Positions 1 through 7,223 of a stretch of 22,864 nucleotides of DNA are shown in pieces; position 1 is the stretch's first letter; each line of letters starts with the position of its first letter. The notes below the pieces were generated by a model. That model was not told the DNA's origin. It did no database searches and saw only the letters and a program-made list of their open reading frames with translations. The position numbers and the translations under genes are program-made. This DNA comes from Methanomicrobiales archaeon (GTDB taxonomy: Archaea; Halobacteriota; Methanomicrobia; Methanomicrobiales; Methanomicrobiaceae). The stretch spans positions 1 to 22,864 of the forward strand of contig JAAYIO010000155.1 in assembly GCA_012523385.1 (NCBI GenBank), read 5' to 3'.

Positions 1-893
1 GCGGGTATACGGCAGATGAAGTCAGAGGAGGCAATATAATATGGAAAAAGCTGTATCCTGACCCAAAATACCGGGAAATGATCACCAAAAAAATCGATGA
101 TGTGATTCAAAACAGACAGGAACTGGAAAATTTTGAGACCATCATCCTTACAAAAGATGGGCTGAATAAACAGATCTCATGGAACACCCGGGAGATCCTC
201 GCAGAAGACGGTGATATTAAGGGATATATCACTATCGGGCGGGATATTACCGAAATCGTATCGCTGGAAAAGAATTTCAGGACGCTCTTAATGAACGCAA
301 ATGTGTGGATTGCGTTTCTTGATGTGGATACCCGTGTTCAGGTCTGGAATAATGCCGCAGAGGTGATCAGCGGGTACACCGCAGATGAGGTAACCGGCAG
401 CGATGACATCTGGAAAAAGCTTTACCCCGAACCTGAATACCGCAAAGAAGTTACCGATAATATTATCGAGAGTATCGCCCGCACGGAAGAGCTTGAGAAT
501 TTTGAGAGCAAAATTCGTACCAAAGATGGACAGAAAAAGATCATATCGTGGAATACCCGGAAACTGGATAGTGATGAAGGAAAAACACTGGGGTATATTC
601 TGATCGGAAGTGACGTTACCAAAGAAAGAAAACTCCATGCCGAGATGATTGATTACATCAGCGAATCTGCGATGAGGCTGAAAAATCCTGTCGAGGTAAT
701 AAAAAACAATATGGACCAGATCATCACACAGCTGGAAGAGAATGATTGTTCATCAGAGGACCTGATCCTTTTGATTAAGATACAGACGAAAAACGCCGAA
801 CGAATCATTGAAAATCTTCATGAACTGAATAAAGCAGTCAGTGGTGCTTTTGATGATATGCCTCCCGCACTCCGGAGATTTTTAACGGAGTAA
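1..893 (+). CDS. Tandem-PAS sensor protein, 5' end outside window
   Basis: The reading frame is open from base 3, so the gene begins before the window; about 296 residues are visible. It shows the end of one PAS domain and then a complete second one. The two share near-identical blocks: GYTADEV, IWKKLYP, ELENFE, TKDG, ISWNTR, and a terminal IG-D-T motif that leads into the next segment. By hand the repeats match at about 47 of 84 positions, suggesting internal duplication. The last 85 or so residues form a helical segment containing SAMRLKNPVEVI. This resembles the dimerisation/H-box helix of histidine kinases but has no histidine at the phosphoacceptor position, and no HATPase domain follows. 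I infer a soluble signalling protein that senses through PAS and cannot phosphorylate by itself. It ends 8 nt before the next gene and is probably co-transcribed with it. The ligand is unknown. Confidence 0.85.
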   Translation, partial: GYTADEVRGGNIIWKKLYPDPKYREMITKKIDDVIQNRQELENFETIILTKDGLNKQISWNTREILAEDGDIKGYITIGRDITEIVSLEKNFRTLLMNANVWIAFLDVDTRVQVWNNAAEVISGYTADEVTGSDDIWKKLYPEPEYRKEVTDNIIESIARTEELENFESKIRTKDGQKKIISWNTRKLDSDEGKTLGYILIGSDVTKERKLHAEMIDYISESAMRLKNPVEVIKNNMDQIITQLEENDCSSEDLILLIKIQTKNAERIIENLHELNKAVSGAFDDMPPALRRFLTE

Positions 894-901
894 CCGATCG
901 T

Positions 902-1450
902 ATGGATTTGTCATTTAATGAAAATAATGATGCAAAAATATATCTTGTTATCTCAGAACCAAAGAATCTCAGAAAGAAAAATAGTGAGATCATAACTGAG
1001 ATTACCCGGAACGGATGTACGGCAATTGTCATCACCATAAACGACCCCTACAGTGTGCTTCGAAAAAGCTACGTAAAGGCCGGCATAAACCTCGATAATG
1101 TTTATTTTATCGATGCCGTTACCAAATATGCAATCGGAAAAGAGTCCGAAGATGCAGTAAACTGTATTTTTGTGACCAATCCATCAAACCTGACTGAAAT
1201 AGGGATAGCAGTCTCTGAGCTGTTGAAGACCATGAATACCACTAAAGTCTGGGTCCTCCTGGATTCGGTGAATAGTATGCTTATCTACATCTCATCGATA
1301 AACCTGACGAAATTCATCCATTTCATCACCAGTAAATTAAAGATACTCAATATATCAGGAGTATTTCTCGCAGTGGATAAGGGAATCGAACCATCCACGC
1401 GGATGCAACTTGAAAGTTTTGTGGATGAGGTTATTGAAACTGAAGAGTGA
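902..1450 (+). CDS. RecA/KaiC-like protein without a P-loop (DUF835/DUF7504-like)
   Basis: This 182-residue soluble protein lies 8 nt after the PAS gene. Alternating strands and helices, a KIYLVISEPK first strand and a later VWVLLDSVNSML strand (about residues 117-128, in the place of a Walker B strand) suggest the RecA/KaiC fold. The turn after the first strand reads EPKNLRKKNSE and has no GxxxxGK[ST], so ATP binding in the usual way is unlikely. Archaeal DUF835/DUF7504-type proteins have this form and often accompany sensor proteins; the family assignment is from memory of the fold pattern. I infer that it is the effector or partner of the preceding PAS protein. The ATG at 902 is the first in frame after the PAS stop, with no clear SD, so translation may be coupled. 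A T-rich stretch (1492-1497) follows the stop. Confidence 0.75.
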   Translation: MDLSFNENNDAKIYLVISEPKNLRKKNSEIITEITRNGCTAIVITINDPYSVLRKSYVKAGINLDNVYFIDAVTKYAIGKESEDAVNCIFVTNPSNLTEIGIAVSELLKTMNTTKVWVLLDSVNSMLIYISSINLTKFIHFITSKLKILNISGVFLAVDKGIEPSTRMQLESFVDEVIETEE

Positions 1451-1491
1451 TGCCGAATAATGCGATTCTTTCTCAATTCATCCCGCATTCC

Positions 1492-1497
1492 TTTTTT
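1492..1497 (+). terminator. Possible oligo-T terminator after the PAS/RecA-like pair
   Basis: A run of six T lies about 42 nt after the stop codon at 1450. Archaeal termination often needs only T-runs. No convincing hairpin precedes it, so confidence is low. Confidence 0.3.
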
Positions 1498-1597
1498 CTG
1501 AGAGACACAGACCTATTTTGAGGAGAGAACGGGAACGGGAAAAATAGCCCCATCAACCTTCCCTCTCAACCCCGCGTCCCTGCGCCAAGTAATAAAC

Positions 1598-1608
1598 CGT
1601 ATAATACC
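1598..1608 (+). promoter_or_regulatory. TATA-like box for the marker-12 gene
   Basis: The sequence CGTATAATACC is centred about 32 nt before the ATG at 1636. That places a transcription start a few bases upstream of the ATG. No SD is visible before the ATG, so the transcript is probably nearly leaderless. Confidence 0.4.
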
Positions 1609-1635
1609 CACCGCCGATACTAATAAAGATAAAAT

Positions 1636-2511
1636 ATGTATATTGGCATCGACCACGGCACAACCGCACTGCGGTTTGCAACAGATACCGCGGAATTCAG
1701 GATACCCCGTGAGAAGGCGACAGGATTCACCATTGCAGCACTGGAACGAATCTGTCCCATAGAAGATATTGAAGGTATTGCTGTCTGTTATTCGATGGGA
1801 GATGCAATCACCGCCATCACTAACATAAAAAAGGTCAAAAACCGCGGCATCATTACCCGCGAAGGGGCCGGGAAACACACCGGCGGCGGAACCCGGGTCT
1901 ATGACAAGATTGAAAATTCGGGCATTCCCGCGGTGGTTATTCCCGGCATCCACCGCGGTTCGCCTACTGACCCCCGGTTCAAGGCATACTCTCACCAGAC
2001 CAGTCCGGAGAAACTTGGCATCGCATACGTTGCACAGCAGGTTCTGGGTGACACTTTCATTGTATCAGACGCGGGCTCAAACACGGTGAGTCTGCTGGTA
2101 ACCGGCGGCGCTATCACCGGAGCCTTCGATGCCTGTGTCTTTGCTCCGGGGACTACCCACGGGGCTCTCGATGTCGATGCGATACGCCGGATTGACAAAG
2201 GAGAAGAAACAGCAAACGAGGCATTCCTCCACGCAGGTGTCCACCATACCATTCCCGATGACCTGCAGGAAGCAACCCTCGCCCTCTGGGCGGCAATGGA
2301 GATTGCATCCCTGCGCCTGCTTGCACCGGATGCACCGGTGGCAATCGCCGGGTCACAGGCACCTGCCATTGCTGCAGAAGTGTCCCGGCTCATCAGAACG
2401 CCCGTTACGGTCTTTGATGAGTGGGTGGCAGCGAGGGGATGTGCACGGATTGCACGGGATGTGTTTAGAGGCGGGGTGAAGTCGGTGCTGGGGCTTCAGG
2501 TTGTGCGATGA
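1636..2511 (+). CDS. Methanogenesis marker protein 12 (ASKHA-fold)
   Basis: This 291-residue protein starts MYIGIDHGTTALRFA, a typical phosphate-1 loop of the ASKHA (acetate/sugar kinase, Hsp70, actin) superfamily. A second loop, SDAGSNTVSLLV, lies near residues 140-151, and an adenosine-type loop, PVAIAGSQAP, near 234-243. This pattern matches the family called methanogenesis marker protein 12 (TIGR03281), found almost only in methanogens. Its biochemical role is not established; the fold suggests an ATP-dependent phosphotransferase or nucleotide-controlled switch. The length is slightly below my memory of the family (about 320). The ATG at 1636 is chosen because the family motif begins at residue 2. 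It appears to be a single-gene transcript with its own TATA-like box. Confidence 0.85.
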   Translation: MYIGIDHGTTALRFATDTAEFRIPREKATGFTIAALERICPIEDIEGIAVCYSMGDAITAITNIKKVKNRGIITREGAGKHTGGGTRVYDKIENSGIPAVVIPGIHRGSPTDPRFKAYSHQTSPEKLGIAYVAQQVLGDTFIVSDAGSNTVSLLVTGGAITGAFDACVFAPGTTHGALDVDAIRRIDKGEETANEAFLHAGVHHTIPDDLQEATLALWAAMEIASLRLLAPDAPVAIAGSQAPAIAAEVSRLIRTPVTVFDEWVAARGCARIARDVFRGGVKSVLGLQVVR

Positions 2512-2557
2512 TGGTGGTTGGAAATCGGAGAATCATTTCTTACAAAATAAGAACCAC

Positions 2558-2568
2558 CTATTTTAAAC
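2558..2568 (+). promoter_or_regulatory. TATA-like box before the 50-codon ORF
   Basis: CTATTTTAAAC, preceded by a C/A-rich BRE-like CCAC, is centred about 31 nt before the ATG at 2594. This is the spacing expected for a leaderless archaeal transcript. Confidence 0.35.
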
Positions 2569-2593
2569 ATTTGTGCAATTCATACCGCATCAC

Positions 2594-2746
2594 ATGAATA
2601 ACACGATAGAGATGGGAGATCAACTCATTTTTTCCATAACGCTAAAAAAAGGAGGTAATCCAACCCCCGACATATCTGTGATTCCTAAAAATGTCTCAGA
2701 AATTCCGCGTGACTTAACTCGCCATTACGATTATTTCGACAAATAA
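2594..2746 (+). CDS. Possible leaderless small protein, 50 residues
   Basis: An ATG-to-TAA frame of 51 codons lies in the otherwise gene-free gap between the marker-12 gene and porC. The product begins MNNTIEMGDQLIFSITLKKG and ends TRHYDYFDK. It has no signal peptide, cysteine pair or transmembrane segment. I do not recognise it. Support comes from a TATA-like box about 30 nt upstream and from the lack of any other explanation for the 320-nt gap. Against it, the length is within what chance allows at this base composition. It could also be the remnant of a larger decayed gene. Confidence 0.35.
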   Translation: MNNTIEMGDQLIFSITLKKGGNPTPDISVIPKNVSEIPRDLTRHYDYFDK

Positions 2747-2805
2747 CCTAAAATCAGCATCAAATTCCCACCCACAACACCGATCCGATGTGCCCCTTCC
2801 AAAAA

Positions 2806-2818
2806 TTCTTATCTATTA
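2806..2818 (+). promoter_or_regulatory. TATA-like box for the porCDAB operon
   Basis: An A/T-rich TTCTTATCTATTA lies about 16-28 nt before the porC ATG. There is no SD before that ATG, whereas porD and porA have strong ones. This suggests that the operon mRNA is leaderless or nearly so. Confidence 0.4.
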
Positions 2819-2833
2819 ATCATGTAAGATTAT

Positions 2834-3388
2834 ATGGGGATACTTTTGAGAGAACTACGCATCCATGGAAGAGGAGGTCAGGGGTCTGTGACCGCAGCAG
2901 AACTCATCGCAACCGCTGCCTTCAAGAGCGGCGTCTATTCACAGGCGTTTCCCGCATTCGGTGTCGAACGGCGTGGAGCACCCGTGCAGGCGTTCGTCCG
3001 TTTCAGTGACGAAAAGATCCGCCTTCGCAGTCAGATATATGAACCCGACTACATTATCGTGCAGGATAGTTCGCTCATTGCCGATGTCAATGTGTTCAGT
3101 GGACTCAAAGAAGGGAGCATTGTTCTCGTTAACACCGATAAAGATACGGTTGAGGATGTACCTGACGGGGTAAACCTCATCACTATCGACGCAACATCCC
3201 TTGCCCTTGAGATCTTGGGGTTGCCGATAACAAATACCACCCTCATGGGTGCATTTGCCGCGGCAACCGGTGAAATTGGTCTGGAAGCATTAGAAGAGGC
3301 ATTATCTGAACGCTTCTCGGGCTCCCTTGCTGAGAAAAATATTGCAGCAGCACGCCGCGCCTACGAATTAATACAGGAGGGACAGTAA
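2834..3388 (+). CDS. porC: Pyruvate:ferredoxin oxidoreductase, gamma subunit
   Basis: This 184-residue protein is the gamma subunit of the four-subunit 2-oxoacid:ferredoxin oxidoreductases. Near the N-terminus it has HGRGGQG (residues 11-17), followed by FPAFGVERRGAPVQAF, both hallmarks of the gamma domain. In autotrophic methanogens the complex is pyruvate synthase, which reductively carboxylates acetyl-CoA to pyruvate with reduced ferredoxin and thiamine diphosphate. The order gamma-delta-alpha-beta is the standard porCDAB layout in euryarchaeal methanogens. It is the first gene of the operon, and its stop is one base before the porD ATG. The start is the ATG at 2834, 16 nt after a TATA-like element. 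The subunit set and order favour pyruvate over other 2-oxoacids, though substrate cannot be proved from this subunit alone. Confidence 0.93.
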   Translation: MGILLRELRIHGRGGQGSVTAAELIATAAFKSGVYSQAFPAFGVERRGAPVQAFVRFSDEKIRLRSQIYEPDYIIVQDSSLIADVNVFSGLKEGSIVLVNTDKDTVEDVPDGVNLITIDATSLALEILGLPITNTTLMGAFAAATGEIGLEALEEALSERFSGSLAEKNIAAARRAYELIQEGQ

Positions 3389-3389
3389 G

Positions 3390-3647
3390 ATGGCACTTCG
3401 TATTGGAGCTGCAGCTGCACCCGGCAGAGCCCCAGACAACAAAACCGGATCATGGCGTGTCTTCATGCCCATCGTAGATATGGAGAAATGCACCCACTGT
3501 GGCACCTGTACCCTTGCCTGTCCGGAAACGGCAGTCAGTGATGAGGATGGCGAGATCCGCTTTGACCTCGATTACTGCAAGGGTTGTGGCGTATGCGCCA
3601 ATGAATGCCCTGCAAAAGCGATAAAAATGATTCTGGAGGAGAATTAA
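3390..3647 (+). CDS. porD: Pyruvate:ferredoxin oxidoreductase, delta (ferredoxin) subunit
   Basis: This 85-residue ferredoxin-like subunit carries two [4Fe-4S] cluster motifs: C34-x2-C37-x2-C40-x3-C44-P and C63-x2-C66-x2-C69-x3-C73-P. It passes electrons between the thiamine/FeS core of pyruvate synthase and external ferredoxin. An N-terminal extension of about 30 residues before the first cluster is usual in PorD. A strong SD (AGGAGG, 3375-3380) lies 9 nt before the ATG, within the end of porC. The gene ends one base before the porA ATG, so the four subunits are translated as one tight block. Confidence 0.95.
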   Translation: MALRIGAAAAPGRAPDNKTGSWRVFMPIVDMEKCTHCGTCTLACPETAVSDEDGEIRFDLDYCKGCGVCANECPAKAIKMILEEN

Positions 3648-3648
3648 G

Positions 3649-4809
3649 ATGTTACAAATAATGGAAGGATCTCACGCTGTTGCAGAAGCAGCAAAGCTCT
3701 GCCGGCCTGAGGTCGTCTCCGCATACCCAATCACCCCCCAGACCCATATCGTTGAGCGACTCGCAGAGATGGTCGCAGACGGCGAACTGGACGCAGAATA
3801 TTTGTGTGTAGATTCAGAGTTATCCGCACTCTCAGTCTGCCTCGGGTCATCCGCCGCGGGCTCCCGCGTCTACTCAGCCACCTCATCCCAAGGCCTCATG
3901 CTCATGGCAGAAGTGGTTTTCAATGTGGCAGGCATGCGCCAGCCGATCATCATGTCGATTGCAAACCGTGCACTCGGCGCACCGCTCTCTATCTGGAACG
4001 ACCAGCAGGACTCTCTCTCACTCAGGGATTCAGGATGGTTCCAGCTCTATGGTGAAGATGTTCAGGAGATGACCGACCAGCATTTCATTGCATACAAGGC
4101 AGCAGAACGGCACGATGTTTTGCTTCCCGGATTCGTCTGCTTTGACGGGTTTATTCTCTCGCACACCTATGAACCGGTGGACATCCCAACGCAGGAAGAG
4201 ATCGATGCATACCTTCCCCCTTATGTACCTTATAACAAACTCGATGCAAAATCACCCCTCTCAATGGGCATGTATGCCACACCGGACTACTACATGGAGT
4301 TCAGATATGAGACGGACCTTGCAATGCAGCGTGCGGGTAACGCTATCAGTGAAGTAGGTAAAGAGTTTGGCGAGATGTTTGGCCGCGACTACTCTATGCA
4401 CACCGAGAGTTACCGTATGGACGATGCCGATGTCGCATTCGTTGCCCTCGGCTCGATATGCGGTACCGTAAAAGATGCCATCGATGAGATGCGTGCAGAT
4501 GGCATCAAGGCGGGTCTCGTCAAGATACGAACGTACCGGCCGTTCCCGGCAAAAGAAATAGCACACGCACTCGCGGGTGTCCCCAAGGTTGCGGTTCTTG
4601 AAAAGAACATCTCCCTTGGCACTTCAATGAAAGGCATTGTCGGCCTTGAGGTAAAGGATGCACTCACCGGCACCGGCATTGACGTATACAGCTATGTCGT
4701 CGGTCTTGGTGGCAGAGATATTCGCAAAAAGGATATCCGTGCCATTGCAGCACTTGCAGAGAAAGGAGAAGGGAATATGTTTTACGGTCTGAGAACGGAG
4801 TTGCTTTAA
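3649..4809 (+). CDS. porA: Pyruvate:ferredoxin oxidoreductase, alpha subunit
   Basis: This 386-residue subunit has the N-terminal pyrimidine-binding (PP) domain signature AYPITPQTHI (25-34). The block ANRALGAPLSIWNDQQDS follows further along; in this family it lies near the substrate and cofactor site. The second half, from about residue 255, is the transketolase C-terminal-like domain (VAFVALGSICGTVKDAI onward). The length fits alpha subunits, which are normally about 380-390 residues. An SD (GGAGGAG, 3635-3641) precedes the ATG by 7 nt. The stop TAA abuts the porB ATG with no gap. With PorB it forms the thiamine-diphosphate active centre. Confidence 0.95.
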   Translation: MLQIMEGSHAVAEAAKLCRPEVVSAYPITPQTHIVERLAEMVADGELDAEYLCVDSELSALSVCLGSSAAGSRVYSATSSQGLMLMAEVVFNVAGMRQPIIMSIANRALGAPLSIWNDQQDSLSLRDSGWFQLYGEDVQEMTDQHFIAYKAAERHDVLLPGFVCFDGFILSHTYEPVDIPTQEEIDAYLPPYVPYNKLDAKSPLSMGMYATPDYYMEFRYETDLAMQRAGNAISEVGKEFGEMFGRDYSMHTESYRMDDADVAFVALGSICGTVKDAIDEMRADGIKAGLVKIRTYRPFPAKEIAHALAGVPKVAVLEKNISLGTSMKGIVGLEVKDALTGTGIDVYSYVVGLGGRDIRKKDIRAIAALAEKGEGNMFYGLRTELL

Positions 4810-5703
4810 ATGGTCGACAAATCACTCGAACTCTTTGACTGCGGTCACCGTGCCTGCGGCGGATGCGGTCCTGCCATGCTTGCACGGCTCATGCTCAAAG
4901 CAACAGGCGAGAACGTCATTGTTGTCGCATCAACCGGGTGTATGGAGGTATTCTCTACACCCTACCCCGAGACCGCATGGAAGGTACCTTGGATTCACTC
5001 ACTTTTTGAGAACGCGGCGGCAGTTGCCTCAGGTATCGAGGCTTCCCTGAAGCACAACAACCGGACAGAGAAGGTTGTCTGTATCTGTGGTGACGGCGCC
5101 ACCTTTGACATCGGTATGCTCTGCATCTCCGGTGCTTTTGAACGTGGACACGATATCACCTACATCTGCTACGACAATGAGGCATACATGAACACCGGTA
5201 TCCAGCGATCCGGTGCTACCCCCTATGACGCAAGCACCACGACAACACCTGCCGGCAGGATGTCAACGGGCAATGCACTCCCGAAAAAAGATCTCCCCCA
5301 GATTCTCAACGCCCACGGCGCGTCCTATGTCGCAACGGCATCGGTTGCATACCCGATGGACGTCATGAAGAAGGTCGAAAAAGCTATCAACACACCCGGT
5401 GCCTGCTACATTCAGGTTCATACTCCATGCAGCACAGGATGGGGCTTTGATGGTGCCAAAACCATTGAAATCGGCAAACAGGCGATCGAATGCGGCCTCT
5501 GGGTCAACTACGAGATGGAGAACGGCGAACTTAAAAAGGCAAAAAAAATACTCCGTACCCCGGTTGACGACTATCTCAAGGCACAGAAGCGGTTCCGCCA
5601 CCTCTTTAAGCCAGAACGAAACGCCGAAGAGATTGCAAAGATTCAGGCAATCGCTGACGCAAACGCCGCAAAATACAACATCGATATCAAACTGAAAGAA
5701 TAA
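4810..5703 (+). CDS. porB: Pyruvate:ferredoxin oxidoreductase, beta subunit
   Basis: This 297-residue subunit holds the thiamine-diphosphate/Mg2+ motif, GDGATFDIG from about residue 94 and NEAYMNTG near 123-130. It also has cysteines expected to ligate a [4Fe-4S] cluster: C16 and C19 in the RACGGCG segment, C44 in STGCMEV, and one in HTPCSTGW near residue 204. YMNTGIQRSGATP is typical of pyruvate-specific enzymes. Translation starts directly after the porA stop (TAAATG), so it is coupled to porA. A hairpin and T-run follow the stop. Confidence 0.95.
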   Translation: MVDKSLELFDCGHRACGGCGPAMLARLMLKATGENVIVVASTGCMEVFSTPYPETAWKVPWIHSLFENAAAVASGIEASLKHNNRTEKVVCICGDGATFDIGMLCISGAFERGHDITYICYDNEAYMNTGIQRSGATPYDASTTTTPAGRMSTGNALPKKDLPQILNAHGASYVATASVAYPMDVMKKVEKAINTPGACYIQVHTPCSTGWGFDGAKTIEIGKQAIECGLWVNYEMENGELKKAKKILRTPVDDYLKAQKRFRHLFKPERNAEEIAKIQAIADANAAKYNIDIKLKE

Positions 5704-5736
5704 TCCACCACACCGTGGATATTCGCCACTTTTTTT
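5703..5736 (+). terminator. Hairpin plus T-run ending porCDAB
   Basis: ATCCAC (5703-5708) and GTGGAT (5715-5720) form a six-pair stem with a six-base loop. A run of seven T follows at 5730-5736. It lies directly after the porB stop and before a convergent gene. Confidence 0.55.
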
Positions 5737-5747
5737 AAAAGATCCTC

Positions 5748-5761
5748 AAAAAAGGGAAAAA
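5748..5761 (-). terminator. T-rich terminator of the minus-strand surface protein gene
   Basis: On the minus strand two T-runs (six at 5753-5748 and five at 5761-5757) lie just after the stop of the DUF3821-like gene. With the porB terminator this forms a two-way termination zone between convergent genes. Confidence 0.45.
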
Positions 5762-5763
5762 TA

Positions 5764-7152
5764 TTATTTCTTCTTCAGAAGAGCAAATGCCCCAAGGCCT
5801 GTTAAAATACCCAGAAACCCAAGGGGCGTTTGTGCGGTTGTCGGCAATGCAGTAGATTCTGTTGGTATTGTAGGTTCAGACGGAATGGTCGGTTCTGCTG
5901 TGGCCTTCGTTGGGATAACCGGATACGTCATCATATAATATCCAGACTTTGTGATCGCTGCCTTCAGAAATCCATCATTGTTGTCCATTTCTGCATCAAC
6001 CGCATACCATTTGCCTGCTGGTTCATTCCACCAGTAGAGATTGTGGATGGCAGAATTGTCACTGATTCGGATGCCCAGTTCAGCAGACGGAGAGAACGAC
6101 GATTGTTCCGGACTGACAAAGCATGTGGAAAACGGATGCTCATTCTCAGGGAATGGGCCAATATTTTCTGGGTCGCCCACCGCAAACAGGGAAAGAGACG
6201 TGAGTCTCTGCGCCTTGGTGTTTAAGGCTTGTGTACCTTTCTTAATGGAGACATAGTCCATAAACCCGGCCTGATCATACAGGATGGTATCCGTCTGCAC
6301 GATGCCCCCCGTTGTGGTGTCAAGCGCAAGCGTTCCCGTGCCGGTGATCAGGGTGGGGACTTCGGGCGTAGGCGTTGGTTGAGCAGGCGGGGTGAAGGCA
6401 TCGCCCTCAATCCTGCCAACCACATCTTTCAACCCGTTCACATTGGCATAGGCGTAGTAGGAATACTTTCCAACGCCATACATGGGATTGCCTGTATCCC
6501 AGACACATGTGGCGCCCGGCTGCACTGGCACAAAGGCATAGGCAGTCTTAGGATGCTGATTCGTGATAGGCACGGCATTGGGGACAGGTGCATCGTCATA
6601 GAGTGCTGAATAGGTGGTTCCTTCTGAGGTCTCTACATAGATATCGATACCCGGTTCACTAGCACTCACCCCCGGACGGTTAAAAATCGGATACAAATTC
6701 GTCTCCATCCGAAACCCAAGTTTATCGCCCGCGATGATCTTATATTCGGTTGCATCCTGACCTCCACCCGGGGTATATACCCAGAGTTTCACATTTAGTT
6801 CGGGTTGCTCCACTCGAAACGCCACATGTGGCGTTGGTTTTGCCACCCCGTTCGGATATGAGTACCAAACACCGGTGCGGCTGCCAAACTCCACAGGTGT
6901 CACTGCAAATGGTGAAGAAGAAACCGTGATGGTGGCCTCCGGCACCGTTGTAGCAGAAACACTCGTCCCTGACGGATACCATGCAACCTGAGTATCACCA
7001 GCCGCAAGCACACCCGGATTGAGGATAAGGCCCTCTTCACCAACAAAAACGGTCGACCCCTGAGTGACATCAGCAACAGATGCACCAGCCGGCAGGATAC
7101 AGAAACCGACAAGGCCAATAAAAAACGTAAAAAGAATCAGTTGTAATCGCAT
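5764..7152 (-). CDS. DUF3821-like secreted surface protein with C-terminal anchor
   Basis: This 462-residue protein has an N-terminal signal peptide (hydrophobic core about residues 3-22, ending PAGAS). The segment STVFVGEEGLILNPGVLAAG (33-52) resembles the start of DUF3821 domains, which are common in surface proteins of Methanomicrobiales. A Pro/Thr linker (PPAQPTPTPEVPT, around 255) leads to a second domain. Then come a Thr/Pro/Glu stalk and a C-terminal hydrophobic segment ending ALLKKK, in the style of an archaeal sorting or anchoring tail. I expect an S-layer-associated or cell-surface protein of unknown role. I find no N-x-S/T sequon. The ATG at 7152 has an SD on the minus strand (GAGGTG, 7165-7160). 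An inverted repeat sits directly upstream. Confidence 0.8.
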   Translation of the reverse strand: MRLQLILFTFFIGLVGFCILPAGASVADVTQGSTVFVGEEGLILNPGVLAAGDTQVAWYPSGTSVSATTVPEATITVSSSPFAVTPVEFGSRTGVWYSYPNGVAKPTPHVAFRVEQPELNVKLWVYTPGGGQDATEYKIIAGDKLGFRMETNLYPIFNRPGVSASEPGIDIYVETSEGTTYSALYDDAPVPNAVPITNQHPKTAYAFVPVQPGATCVWDTGNPMYGVGKYSYYAYANVNGLKDVVGRIEGDAFTPPAQPTPTPEVPTLITGTGTLALDTTTGGIVQTDTILYDQAGFMDYVSIKKGTQALNTKAQRLTSLSLFAVGDPENIGPFPENEHPFSTCFVSPEQSSFSPSAELGIRISDNSAIHNLYWWNEPAGKWYAVDAEMDNNDGFLKAAITKSGYYMMTYPVIPTKATAEPTIPSEPTIPTESTALPTTAQTPLGFLGILTGLGAFALLKKK

Positions 7153-7164
7153 TATTTTTCACCT

Positions 7165-7187
7165 CAGATGAGAAAAAATATCATCTG
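7165..7187 (-). repeat. Inverted repeat next to the ribosome-binding site of the surface protein gene
   Basis: CAGATGA (7165-7171) and TCATCTG (7181-7187) are perfect 7-base inverted copies around a nine-base A/T-rich loop. On the minus-strand mRNA the hairpin runs directly into the SD (GAGGTG), sharing its first base. It could be an operator or a translational control hairpin. Confidence 0.4.
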
Positions 7188-7199
7188 CCAGATATAAGA

Positions 7200-7217
7200 G
7201 GGTGCCGCCACGCACCC
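7200..7217 (-). repeat. Short GC-rich hairpin between the two surface protein genes
   Basis: GGGTGC (7200-7205) and GCACCC (7212-7217) form a perfect six-pair stem. It lies just downstream of the minus-strand gene ending at 7224. No strong T-run follows, so it may attenuate, or protect an mRNA 3' end, rather than terminate. Confidence 0.35.
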
Positions 7218-7223
7218 ATTAAT

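Noticed and set aside
1513..1995. Minus-strand open frame of 160 codons
   Set aside because: It overlaps the well-supported marker-12 gene on the other strand and has no recognisable domain.
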